A stretch of 25,423 nt of DNA from Hypsibius dujardini. Lineage: Eukaryota; Tardigrada; Eutardigrada; Parachela; Hypsibiidae. Under the pieces are notes generated by a model. It was not told where the DNA came from. It searched no databases and saw nothing but the letters and a program-made list of their open reading frames with translations. The position numbers were made by a program, and so were the translations under genes. The stretch is taken from assembly GCA_001579985.1 (NCBI GenBank), contig LRSR01013377.1, forward strand, positions 1-25,423, read 5' to 3'. Below, piece after piece: positions 9,701-18,547 of this stretch (within the stretch, counting starts at the first letter, position 1; every line of letters starts with the position of its first letter).

Positions 9701-11321
9701 CGTCTACTCTCTTCGATGTGCCTTAAATTGGCACCGGTAGAGCTCGAGTCTCTAGAGTGGTCGTTCGTCTGTCTTCCGACATGGCGGCACAGGAATTGAG
9801 CGTCTACATTGTGTATGATGTACACTGTATACTGTATTCATTTCAGATGCAATAATATGCAAGACACACACACGCTGCTGCTCAATTAATGCGCTCGAGT
9901 TGAGTCGAGAAACACCCACGTTTCATCACACCAAGCAGCAGCAACAGTGTCACCACATCTATGGCAGAGATTCGCTTTACTAATCACCTGCAACAACGCG
10001 ACACCACGCTGCCAAATTGGTAGAAACACAAACCAGCGAGCGATGTCTCGGCCTATTGGTCTTTCTCTGAGCCCAACGTTTGGTTGCTCCTAATCAAAGG
10101 CTAAACTACGATCGGATTTGGAACATGATTTTCGAGGTATACTATACGCAAGAAGCGATCAATCAATCGACTGTACGCGCGCGTTTCCAAATTCCGAGAA
10201 ACAGGACGTTAATAATTCACAACGATCGATTGATTGATTGATTGATTGATTGAGTTACATGAAGGTATACCAAGAATGAATGAGCGACGTGTCTGTCCAA
10301 AAGGATTATTAACTAAAGAACTACTGTAGGAGACGACCAGTAGTGCACAAAATTTCAGCTAGGACAGTTAGGCCAGCTAGGACAGTTAGGCCAGAACGCC
10401 AAACACAAGTAGTCTTGCGCTTTGGCTGGAATAGTATTATGTAGCAACACTTCCAGTACGGAGCACGCACCCCTACGCGTATTAATTAAATTAAATAAAA
10501 ATTAACTGGATAAGAATTATTTTTCAGTTAACACTTTGTTTTGTGTTTGTTTTTAGCGGTCTGGTATTTAAATGGTACATTTTTAAATTGCCATGTAGCA
10601 ATTAACAAAACAATCAACCAATCTACCGCCAAAAAATCAAAAGTAGTCGAAGCCACATTGACCACCCTCGAACGGCACTAAAACTGCCCTACAATTATTA
10701 GTACGTAAAAAGTTCCTGGCTATCCGACAGCTTGTCACCATACATGTAAAAATAGAATGTCGCACGATGAAAACCTCCCCTCGGGCTGATACGTAGACGT
10801 AGAAAGTATTACAGTTAAACTTACAACTGTCACGCTGACGCTTCCTCTCAATCCGTACCAAAACATTACCACCACCATCACCAACCTTCTTCGTCTTCCC
10901 CCGAGATGATCAGCTCATCGCCCACCTTCAGCGCCAGCTCATCCTCATGCTGCGGCTCGTACGAGTACGTCACTTTCGCCCGTCGTTGCCGGATCGTCGA
11001 GGCATCTGTACGGAAGTAAGCAAAAAAAACACAACATTAGGAGGATCGGATAGAGGAAGCATCATCCACTGCTCTTTTCTCGCTCAATATTCATGAGATT
11101 TTCTCACGAAAAGCCCGATTTCTTTTTTGACAACTTTTTTTTCGTTTTCGACGTTGAAATGACGCTCTAAATTAGCACTTTAAGCTGAGGAGAAACCCAT
11201 CAAAACAGCACTGGCAAGAGCATCAAACATAGAAAAATTGGCCCATATCCAGCACGTGTACCACGCGCCATCAGGTTCACTTACCCTTCCGCTTGCTGAC
11301 ATCCGTTTCCGATAGAGCCAT
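3479..11321 (-). CDS. CD2AP/SH3KBP1: CD2AP/CIN85-type SH3 adaptor, complete ten-exon gene
   Basis: Minus-strand exons: 11321-11285, 11005-10886, 8356-8042, 7556-7432, 7254-7182, 7053-6866, 6583-5911, 5124-4997, 4220-4046, 3711-3479. They total 2,067 nt (688 residues) and every junction keeps phase. SH3-1 is about residues 21-74 (AKVTYSYEPQHEDELALKVGD, then EEGWYQ and CPSNFV), spread over exons 2-3. SH3-2 is about 226-281 (ADYDYVALNDDELSFKVGD, EGWWRGELNG, VFPDNF), all in exon 6. Exon 4 has a KGVGLGNIF linker motif. Exon 7 is disordered, rich in Lys, Glu, Pro and Ser, with a PVPRRP motif. Exon 8 carries LIHPTASRAKGPTRRPP (528-544), a capping-protein-interaction motif. Residues 635-687 form a Leu/Lys/Glu coiled coil. 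Family members link Cbl-type ligases, endocytosis and cortical actin. The start ATG has a good context (ACAATGG). The third SH3 of vertebrate relatives is not present. Confidence 0.93.
3712..4045 (-). other. GC-AG intron (last intron of the SH3-adaptor gene) with a CAGA repeat
   Basis: On the minus strand exon 9 ends CAGCTAG and the intron opens GCAAGTGA, the usual context of GC donors. It closes TTTTCAG before the coiled-coil exon. The phase (G then AT giving Asp) works only with this donor. The nearby GTGATA gives the wrong phase and an early stop. A perfect (CAGA)n tract lies at about 3815-3846 on the plus strand. Confidence 0.8.
3779..3880 (+). repeat. CAGA tetranucleotide repeat in intron
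   Basis: An interrupted CAGACAGA tract with a perfect core of about eight units at 3815-3846. It lies inside the GC-AG intron. Open frames across it are repeat artefacts. Confidence 0.85.
4438..4971. mobile_element. Long-arm foldback (MITE-like) element inserted in an intron of the SH3-adaptor gene
   Basis: The ends are inverted: left CAGGGTCTCGTTTAG and right CTAAACGAGCCCCTG, followed inward by AAGTCGGAACC, then ATGGTAGGGCCAG and its complement. The similarity continues inward (CGGCCTACTGTTCCCGAT against the reverse complement CAGCCTATTGTTCTTGAT), so each arm is about 240 bp around an AT-rich centre near 4715. The 13-bp word TGGTACAGACAGT directly flanks both sides (4425-4437 and 4972-4984), as a target-site duplication would. 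No transposase is present, so it is non-autonomous. The CAGGG-type termini recall hAT elements, but 13 bp is longer than their usual 8-bp duplication, so the superfamily is left open. Confidence 0.75.
5577..5845 (+). repeat. Degenerate CAGA tetranucleotide repeat in intron 7 of the SH3-adaptor gene
   Basis: Repeated CAGACAGA, CAGACAAA and AGGCAGAC words fill about a third of the 786-bp intron between 5910 and 5125. No coding content. Confidence 0.8.
6636..6830 (+). repeat. CTGT tetranucleotide repeat in intron 6 of the SH3-adaptor gene
   Basis: A CTGT/CTGC array with a perfect stretch of about ten units near 6727-6768, inside the 282-bp intron (6865-6584). Its orientation is opposite to the array in intron 7. 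Confidence 0.85.
7640..7870 (+). repeat. CTGT tetranucleotide repeat in intron 3 of the SH3-adaptor gene
   Basis: Degenerate CTGTCTGT, CTGCCTGT and related words within the 485-bp intron between 8041 and 7557. Open frames here are repeat artefacts. Confidence 0.8.
8650..9010. repeat. AACTAAA/AACTGAAA low-complexity repeat block
   Basis: Rich in AACTAAA, AACTGAA, TTAGTTA and TTAAGACTTAAG-like words, including a run of TATTTAGTT units at about 8808-8842. The composition matches 2530-2730, so these may be remnants of one repeat family. No coding content. Confidence 0.4.
10224..10255 (+). repeat. GATT tetranucleotide microsatellite
   Basis: A run of GATTGATT units starting after AACGATC, inside intron 2 of the SH3-adaptor gene. 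Confidence 0.8.
10356..10394 (+). repeat. Two-copy 18-bp tandem duplication
   Basis: CAGCTAGGACAGTTAGGC occurs twice head to tail (10356-10373 and 10374-10391), then CAG. It is a recent slippage-type duplication in an intron. Confidence 0.85.
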
Positions 11322-12235
11322 TGTCTCACCCGATATTTAATTTTGCAATACACTGAGGAGGAGGAGGATTTGCGACCTACAAGGCCATGCAATGCGTGGA
11401 GGTATCGGTAAATATCGGGCTTGGTATCAGATCAGATGTGCTAGTACAGGAAGGAAGTGTGGAGGAGGAAGTGGTTCGTCGCTCGTCGCGCGTGTGTCCA
11501 CACAAAATGGAAGAAATGTGTTTTACTTTTACTTGGACGAACGATGGATAGGCTGCGTAGGGAAACTTTGACGGTAGAAATGGAAGCCTTCACAGGGCCG
11601 TCCTGATAAGGATGCCCCCTCCTCCAAACAGCAGCAAAAGTAGGACGTAGGTGTACTACAAACAATGGTCTTGTTGAGTCATTTAAGAGGACGACGACGC
11701 GGGAATGAAAGGCCAAAATTTTAGAGTGTTGAGTTTGAGGGGAAAAGTGATGTGGGTGTCTCGCGTACGTAGTGTGAAACAAACAGAGGAAGAACCTTCG
11801 ATAGTTGTCGTGGCTTGCTTGCTCTGATGAGGATGATGATTCACCGCGCACAACGACAGTAAACAATGCGACTGATTGTTTGGTTTCCAATTCCACTCCC
11901 AGGTCCCCTAGGTCCGTGGATTCCAATGGAATCGACATTTCGGTTTCCATTTCCATTCGACTGCAGGTAGAGATGGTGCGCTCGCGAGCGCGAGCGCTGC
12001 CCAAAGAGCGCACTCATTAAAAACATTAATTAATTAGAAATTATCGACACTTTTCGAAGAGTTAAGCGATCGATCTACAACGGGCTTTTAGACCAGTGTA
12101 CTTTCTAGCGATGTATTTCCTTTGATTGACTGCTTTAGTATGATTGCCCGTCCAACCCCCCCCCCCACCCAAGCAATCAATCACTGGATGCCTTTTGCAT
12201 ATTTTAGGGTTGTGCAGTTACAAAACAGGTGATCA
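11322..12235. other. Upstream region of the SH3-adaptor gene (5' UTR/promoter, undefined)
   Basis: This lies between the adaptor's start codon (minus strand) and the sedolisin pseudogene (plus strand), so it should hold the 5' UTR and promoter of the adaptor. A 14-bp palindrome GCGCTCGCGAGCGC sits at 11978-11991 within a CpG-rich patch, next to TTCCATT-like words at 11890-11960. A C homopolymer lies near 12155. A long minus-strand open frame (11441-12013) has no recognisable domain, and no first-SH3 exon is visible. Confidence 0.4.
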
Positions 12236-14008
12236 AACAACTATCAGGAAGCTTCCATCAGAGCGTATCTTCACATTCTAGGAAGTAAGCAGAAAGGATT
12301 GATTGATCCGTCCGGGCGAGCCTATCCCGATGTGTCCGCCCAGGCGCTGCACTATTATTTCTTCTACTGGCCCCGAGGGTTGGGTCACTGGCACTAGATA
12401 TGAAATGCGAGCTATATAACTATATTGGTAGTCGAATGACAGTGTGACGGTTTCTCTCAAAGACTGCATGTCCCTTGTTTCGGGTAAATATAGAAAAAGG
12501 AGCTTAAATTAGTCCGTCAACCAGTCCGTTCCTGTAGCGATCAAACCTAAAACTCGAAGCAGAATTAGGTTTGACATGGGGACTAAAATGGATTTGAGAA
12601 TGGAACTGGGACGGACGGAGGACGGACGGAGTAAGTGGGGGGGGGGGCGAACAGACGGACGGACATAGTGAGGTAGGGAGGGAGAGACGAGCGGACGGAC
12701 GAAGAACGAATTGAGGTAAATGAGTGACGGAAGGGGACGGACGAGTGACGAACGGGTGAGCGACAAAACACGGACGGGGCTCTGACGGGGTCGGACAGAG
12801 ATGAATATGAGACGGATGCCGTAAGTCGAGTTAACAGAGAACCTCATGGAAGCCTGACCCTTAGAACGGAACGGTGATGAACCTACTGATAGACTGCCAA
12901 ATAAGAGGACTGCGACGGACATCCAATCTCATGGTCGTAGGGTCAAAAGGGAAAATGTATGCGTGGCAAACACTTAGATTCAGTGGTGGCACTGGCACAC
13001 GAAAGGGACGGAGAGGAGGATGGACGGATGGCAAAACAAAGGGAGCAACCGAAGCAAGAGACGACGGACAGACGGTCGGATTGAGGAACTCACTGGCCGA
13101 CCGATGCACCGTTAGATGTCTGAACGGAGGGTTGAAGCGTCCACCATATGGGTGACACACTGGCAGCTCTCAGTTAGTCGAAGAGATCGATAGACTGATC
13201 GATGACTATTCCACCAGAAAGCTAGGATATTAAAGCTAGGATTGATGGTCAGAGGCAATATGTAAACGACGAACTGGCGGTCTGTCAAGCGGCCTAACGA
13301 AAGGATGCACTAGTGGAAGTTCGACAGGAATACCCCGGAATATTAACTCGAAGTGCGGTAAATGATTTTGTTGCTTCAGTGGACGGTGAGATGGAGTGAG
13401 ACGTATTAAAACGTCCTAGACGGAACAAGTTCTAGAGCTGGGAACAGCTCGATGGCAGACATCATCTCGTCACATTAATCAGGAATTAGCCGTTACTGTT
13501 AGAATGCCGCTTTTCGTTATACTGGCATCACGGTGTTTGATACCGCTTGTCCTTCCCGTACTATCTTCCAGTGCTTTACTTTTCACATGGAACGGCGCTA
13601 TTATGCCACTCACAAAAGCTCATTTCATGTTACACTTTAACCATGCATCTAAATTATAACGTTGGCGTCACGCTTAAAATTAAATGTGTCTCTGTTTTGC
13701 TGTTGATTATAGTTGTTCAGGTGCGTCCATTATTGCCCTCCTAAATAACGACCGCCTCAACCAGGGACAGTCTTTGCTGAGCTTACTCAACCCCTGGATG
13801 TACAGTCTCGGAGCGAACGCCGGCTTGACCGACATGGTTGACGGCGAAACCATCAGGTTTCAACGCGAACGACACCGCTTCCGGGGTGCAAACCCCAGTC
13901 GTACCGTATGGCAGTTGGAAATCCACCGTCGGTTGGGACCCGGCGACCAGGCTGGGAACGCCAAATTATCAGGAGCTGCTCCGTTCCCATCGACAAACGG
14001 CAACCTAA
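12236..14008 (+). pseudogene. Broken sedolisin gene copy (exon 3 and exon 4 remnants)
   Basis: Two blocks match the intact sedolisin at 14884-18218. Block 1 (12236-12397) reads NNYQEASIRAYL, then KQKGLIDPSGRAYPDVSAQA, matching exon 3. A one-base shift follows before VTGT, and the donor is AG|AT instead of AG|GT. Block 2 (13722-14008) reads SIIALLNNDRLNQG, LLNPWMYSLG and GLTDM, matching exon 4. It then shifts frame near 13840-13855 and resumes as [19 protein letters not shown]. It also lacks about 21 nt that code for the residues after the catalytic Ser. Exons 1 and 2 are absent. A vestigial AATAAA sits at 14106. It is best read as a decayed tandem duplicate. Confidence 0.85.
12398..13721 (+). 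other. Intron-equivalent of the sedolisin pseudogene, GACGGAC-rich
   Basis: The region between the two pseudogene blocks. From about 12610 to 13075 it is rich in GACGGACG-like words on the plus strand, giving artefactual open frames on both strands. The rest (13100-13715) shows nothing I recognise, apart from a pyrimidine-poor stretch ending in TTGTTCAG before block 2, the old acceptor. Confidence 0.5.
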
Positions 14009-14883
14009 TCCAAATAGATCAGCTATGCAGAAAGTGTGAGAGTGTGAATACAGAGCCACGAAATTTTTTCATTAACCTTGTTTTACCCTATTCGTCAGCA
14101 CGTTGAATAAAAATGTTGACATTCGATTTCTGTTTGCACGTCCTTAATTAAAGTATACAATCACAGTATATTCCACGACTATCGTTCCCCTCTCACAAGC
14201 TAGTAAATCAAAGCCTTCGTTTGATTGGTTACTCTCAATCGAGTATGCATACTTTGTTTGTCCGTCCGACTCTCAACTACGCTGCCCGTCCGTCCCAGTC
14301 CGTTCCTCCGTCCCGTTCGTCCCACTGTTCCTCCGCCTGTCTCTTCATCCCTCCGTTCGTTCGTTCGTTCGTCCGTTCTCCCGTCCGTCTGTCCACCCCT
14401 TCGTCCCACCGTCGGTTTGTCCGTCTGACCGTCTCTCCCTCTTTCCGTTTGTCTTCCGTCCCTCCGTCTTTCGATCCGTTCTCCGTCTCACCGTCCGTTC
14501 ATCCGTTTTTGTCCATCCGCCCGGCAGTTCATCGATTGTTCGACTGCATAGCCCTCTGTGTATGTTACACGGTGTACTTGCTACAATGTGGAATTGTTTT
14601 CTGGACGGTGTGGGTCGTCAATCAGCCACAAGTATTCTGTTTCATTCATCACAACTGCAGTGGCACCCGAGAATTTGAGGGTAGCGTTAACTTCGATGAA
14701 CCTTCATCAACTGTCGGCAAAACCCAGCAATTATTTCTCAAAATTGTTACTGTCTATGCCGCTTTTCTTGATTGTCAGCACCCGAGGAAATTCAGCGGCC
14801 TTAAAACATGTCACTGACCGCTGTGGATTGTAGCTGCATCGAGTCTTTCTCTCTTTTTTAGGTCTCTGAAAATCAGCATCACG
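14009..14883 (+). other. Spacer upstream of the intact sedolisin gene, GTCCGTCC-rich, possible 5' UTR intron end
   Basis: About 14258-14525 is built of GTCCGTCC, TTCGTTCG and CCGTCTCT words (Arg/Ser/Pro-rich artefact frames). A strong acceptor-like stretch, TCTCTCTTTTTTAG ending at 14861, lies 22 nt before the sedolisin start codon and may end a 5' UTR intron. No TATA-like element stood out. Confidence 0.4.
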
Positions 14884-17800
14884 ATGGTAGTTCTCACTGC
14901 ATTTATTCTAGGATGGAGCTTCACGTTTCACGCCTCTTTTCTGTTAGTTGCATCCACATCCGAATCCAATTTCGAAAAATTGCACCGTCTAGAACAGCTG
15001 CCATCCATCCCCGATGGCTGGACACTTTCCGGTGAAGCTCTTCCGTTTCAGCGCATTCTCCTTCGGATTGCTCTGCACCAGCAAAACGTGAAGCAGTTCG
15101 AGCAATCCCTTCTGGAAATGTCCATGCCAGGCCATCCCAATTACGGTCGCCATATGAAACGAGACCAGATTAAAGCGATGCTCCGTCCGACCGACGAATC
15201 CATCGACAAGGTGCTCTGGTGGCTGGTGGTGGAGAACAGCATTTCTCCGTCGGATATGATACATGACAGTGATTGGATTCACTTCAACGTGACCGTCGAT
15301 CAAGCGGAAATCCTCCTGCACACAAAATTCCACCGATACCGGAACACCCTCAACGGAGAAGAACGAATTCGCACACTGGGCTACTCCATCCCACGGGGAC
15401 TTCTCTTCCACATCGACATGATCCAACCGACCACCCGCTTCGGTCGGACTCGAGTGGAGAAACGTGGGCCTTTTGAATGGGAACCTGTCCGAAAGGCAGA
15501 CGGCAAGCCCAAGGTCGCTGTCTCGCAGACATTAAGCGGAGTTTTTGATTTTGCTTCGTGTAACGCAACTTTGTCTGCGAAAAGCGTGACTGTCACACCT
15601 GACTGCATCCGTCACCTCTACAATCTGGGCTATTACAACTCATATTCGGCAGTATTGAACAAGCGCTCCCGGTTTGGAGTGGCCGGTTTCCTTGATCAGT
15701 GGGCCCAGTTTGGGGCCTTGGAGACGTTTCTGAAAGAATTCGCTCCGTATGCAACAGGTGAGTAGCAGGGCCAGCTTAAAGGTATTAAAACTAAACTGTC
15801 TGTCTCTCGAGTATCTGTCTGCTGTCTGTCTGTTTGTCTTTCTGTCTGTCTGTGCCTGATTCTGATTTTTACACTTGTGGTTTTTGTTTTCGGGGGCCAA
15901 CTTTTCCGTGGTTACCATCAACGGCGGCCGCAACGACCAAGGAAACGGTCCAGACAATTCGGAAGCCGACTTGGATGTACAATATGCCGTGTCCCTGGGA
16001 TATCCGGTGCCAGTGGTGTACTATTCCACAGGCGGACTTGGCGAGTCCATACCTGATGTGGCCAATGGCGGTACCAACACCAACGAACCTTATCTTGACT
16101 TTCTGCACTACATGCTCGCCCTGCCGGATGATCAACTGCCGCAAACCCTGTCCATATCCTATGGCGATGATGAGTGGTCCGTGCCAGCGATCTTTGCTCG
16201 CTCGACGTGCAATTTGTTTGCGCAGTTGGGCGCACGTGGTAAGGATCGTTGGTTTGGAAATTGCCTCCGAAAATGCAGGTGTATAGTGCAGTATGATGAC
16301 TGGGTATCAAAATTACCTCTTTCCCGCTCCTTATTTCTATTATGCTATGTCCATCCTTAAATTTTTCACGTTCCGGTTGTGCGATTTGCTAGTCAGCACC
16401 GTTCCAGAGCCTCCTTCCTTACCTTACAGTAGCATATCATTATCTGACAATCTTACAATTTCTGTCTCCCAGGCTTCTCATCAATCTCATTTCTTATTGC
16501 CCGCAGATCCATTTCCCTGGCTTCCCGTCTCTCCCTCCATCTCTGTGTCTTTTCGCATCTCTGTCTTCCAATCTGTCCGTCTCTGGGAGTTCCGTCTTCT
16601 TGTCTATTCCTCCCGGTCCTGTAATCTCCGCCTTTCCGTTTCCCTCTCTGCTCCCCAACTTCATATCACAATCACTCTGACTTTCAATCCCCCCAACGTT
16701 TCGTCCCTCCGCTCACGGGCTCTGCCTCTCCGCCTCTGTCTCTCCGCCTCTCTATCACTCGTTCAGTCCGTGTCTTCCCGCCTCTCGGTCCCCCAACGTT
16801 CCGTCTTTCCGTCTCCCCGGTTCTATCTCTCCGTCTCGTCATCACTCATTCGATCCATGTCTTCCCAACTGTCGATCCCCAAACTTTTCTTCACTTTGCT
16901 TTCCGGTTTTGTCTCTCCATCTCTCCATCACTCGTTCGGTCCGAGTTTCCTGTCTCGGCTCCCCAACTTACCATCCCTCCGTCTCCCTGAACTTTCTCTT
17001 TCTGCGTCACACCGTGTCTCCTTTTTTCAGCTGTCTCTCCGCATTTGTTGCTCTCCATTTCTCTGCCTTGCAGCTTTTGATCTGTCTGCCCAACGACGAG
17101 ATACAAAAGAACCTGCATTTTGGGTTACCGATCTTCACCGATAGTCCACAACACCATTCCCGAACAACCTTTTAACCAAATAAGCGGTTTTAGGTGTGTC
17201 CGTGTGCGCGGCAACCAGTGACGACGGTCCAGGCGCCGGGTGCCAGACAAATGACGGCACGAACCGGACCCGTTTCGTGACGTCCTTCCCGGCCTCCTGT
17301 CCCTTTGTCACTGCAGTAGGAGGGACTTTTGGAGTCGTTCCGGAGCAAGCGGTCTTTTTTAGTGGCGGCGGATTCTCTGACTTGTTTCCCCAACCGGACT
17401 ATCAGCAAATCGCTGTGGCTGCTTACCTTGATGGTCTCGCTAGTAAACAGGCGGGATTGTTCGATCCCTACGGACGAGCCACACCGGATGTGTCCGCCCA
17501 GGCCTTGTTTCTCTATATTGTGAGCAACGGCAGCGATTCTCGGGCTTCAGGCACCAGGTAATGCGCCTCCAGACGAGAGATCGCTTATAAAAACATGTGC
17601 TTTTTAATTTTTTTCTAGATAGTTTACGATATTTCAAAATAATACTTTACATTGTTCTTTGTAATATTTTTGGAGGAGAAGAACAGCGTAATTATACTAG
17701 GCGTAAAAGACATTTTGAAATAGTAAATTCAATTTAAAACTTAGCTGAAGGCTGGTTTCAATTAAGAAGGCTTACGTATTAGTGAATATCGTAATAGTCT

Positions 17801-18218
17801 ACCTGAACATAGTGAAAAAACAACTGAACAAATATTTAAGCAAGGTTTATTTGGCCAACGCTATTCGTTCTGAATGAAATTGTAGGAGTCCGTTTGTAAC
17901 GTTTTCAGTGCAGCGACACCGATATTCTCATCCATCATCGCACTCCTTAACAACGACCGACTGAACCGGGGCCTTTCAGTTCTGGGTTTTCTCAATCCCT
18001 GGCTCTACAGCCTTGGGAAAGACGCCGGACTGACCGACATCATCGTCGGTGGGAGCACCGGTTGCTTCGCTAACGGCTCGTTCACGGGGCTATCTGCTCC
18101 ATATGTTCCGTTTGCCGGATGGAATGCCACCGTCGGATGGGACCCGGTGACCGGGCTGGGAACGCCCAACTATCCGGCGTTACTACGGTCCAGCACAACA
18201 GCAGCTCATTCGTATTAG
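14884..18218 (+). CDS. Secreted sedolisin (S53 serine-carboxyl tripeptidyl peptidase), fungal-like
   Basis: Four exons: 14884-15757, 15894-16238, 17194-17557, 17909-18218. They sum to 1,893 nt, 630 residues. Residues 1-24 are a hydrophobic signal peptide. The prodomain runs to about 193 (LRIALHQQNVKQFEQSLLE, HPNYGRHM, HIDMIQPTTRFGR) and ends near a Lys-Arg pair at 193-194. The peptidase domain has Glu315 and Asp319 (SEADLDVQY), SYGDDE, oxyanion Asp416 (ATSDDGPG), PDVSAQ and Ser528 (SGTSAATP), the full S53 catalytic set, then a calcium-site-like GLTDI and GWDPVTGLGTPNYPALL. Family members cleave tripeptides from N termini in acid conditions. The wording of many blocks (NLFAQLGARGVSV, FPASCPFVTAVGG, PYVPFAGWNATVGWDP) resembles fungal secreted sedolisins more than animal lysosomal TPP1. 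The intron 1 acceptor is GG. Start context is ACGATGG. Confidence 0.93.
15758..15893 (+). other. Sedolisin intron 1 with non-AG (GG) acceptor and CTGT repeat
   Basis: The donor is a good GTGAGT. Phase and homology require exon 2 to start with GGGCCAAC at 15894, but the two bases before it are GG, preceded by a T-rich tract (TTTTTGTTTTC). No AG in the preceding 80 nt keeps an open frame: the only one, at 15810-15811, runs into TGA at 15857. The next in-frame AG lies inside the exon at 15940-15941. A CTGT run occupies about 15798-15852. Confidence 0.75.
16239..17193 (+). other. Sedolisin intron 2, pyrimidine-rich repeat DNA
   Basis: A 955-bp GT-AG intron (GTAAGG to TTTTAG). From about 16380 to 17080 it consists of TCTCCGTCT, CTCCCT and TTCCGTCT words with strong C/T bias on the coding strand. 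The long open frames over it code only for Ser/Leu/Pro-rich low-complexity sequence and are artefacts. Confidence 0.7.
17558..17908 (+). other. Sedolisin intron 3, splitting the catalytic serine codon
   Basis: A 351-bp GT-AG intron (AG|GTAATG to TTTTCAG|T). The codon of the catalytic Ser528 is AG before the intron and T after it. The interior is AT-rich with no further feature seen. Confidence 0.85.
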
Positions 18219-18489
18219 TCTTGCTTCCTGTTTCACTCAGAACTTTATTCGAAGCTCTGTTTTGAGCGCACAGAATACTGCGGAGAACTAGAGCCGTTTA
18301 TGTGTAGTGTGCCATTCAATTTTGTATAGCTATGTCAGCAAACACCAAGATGTTTTATAGTACAGTATGTATGACGTCGTGTAGGACGAGCTCGGCCCAT
18401 TCTTCTAATCACTCATTTGTGTAATTGTGTGGCCCAAAAGCTTGCGTCAGCAACAATTCTTATATTATGGAACTCAGGATAAATACTAA

Positions 18490-18495
18490 AATAAA
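18490..18495 (+). promoter_or_regulatory. Candidate poly(A) signal of the sedolisin gene
   Basis: AATAAA lies 271 nt past the TAG stop and just before the foldback element. No other canonical hexamer was noticed between 18219 and 18489. Confidence 0.5.
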
Positions 18496-18547
18496 CAGTC
18501 TTCACTCTGTGGCATCCAGAATTCAATTTAGACTCGACTGCCCTTAA

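Larger units (their letters stand above)
8357..10885 (-). other. Large intron 2 of the SH3-adaptor gene
   Basis: This 2,529-bp GT-AG intron splits the first SH3 domain between EDEEG and WYQAT. It holds a short CTGT run (about 8499-8516), an AACTAAA/AACTGAAA-rich block (about 8650-9010), a GATT tetranucleotide run (about 10224-10255) and an 18-bp tandem duplication (10356-10391). I found no further exon in it. Nothing seen resembles a missing SH3. Confidence 0.6.

Noticed and set aside
4-10626. 16-bp word CAATCAACCAATCTAC shared by the window start and 10611-10626
   Set aside because: The similarity does not extend on either side, and one site is in coding sequence. Chance match of simple-composition DNA.
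11441-12013. Minus-strand open frame of 190 residues upstream of the adaptor gene
   Set aside because: No recognisable domain, odd composition, and no in-phase splice link to the adaptor's first exon was found.
16293-17144. Plus-strand open frame of 283 residues
   Set aside because: Ser/Leu/Pro-rich translation of the pyrimidine-rich intron 2 repeat of the sedolisin gene. It interrupts homology between exons 2 and 3.
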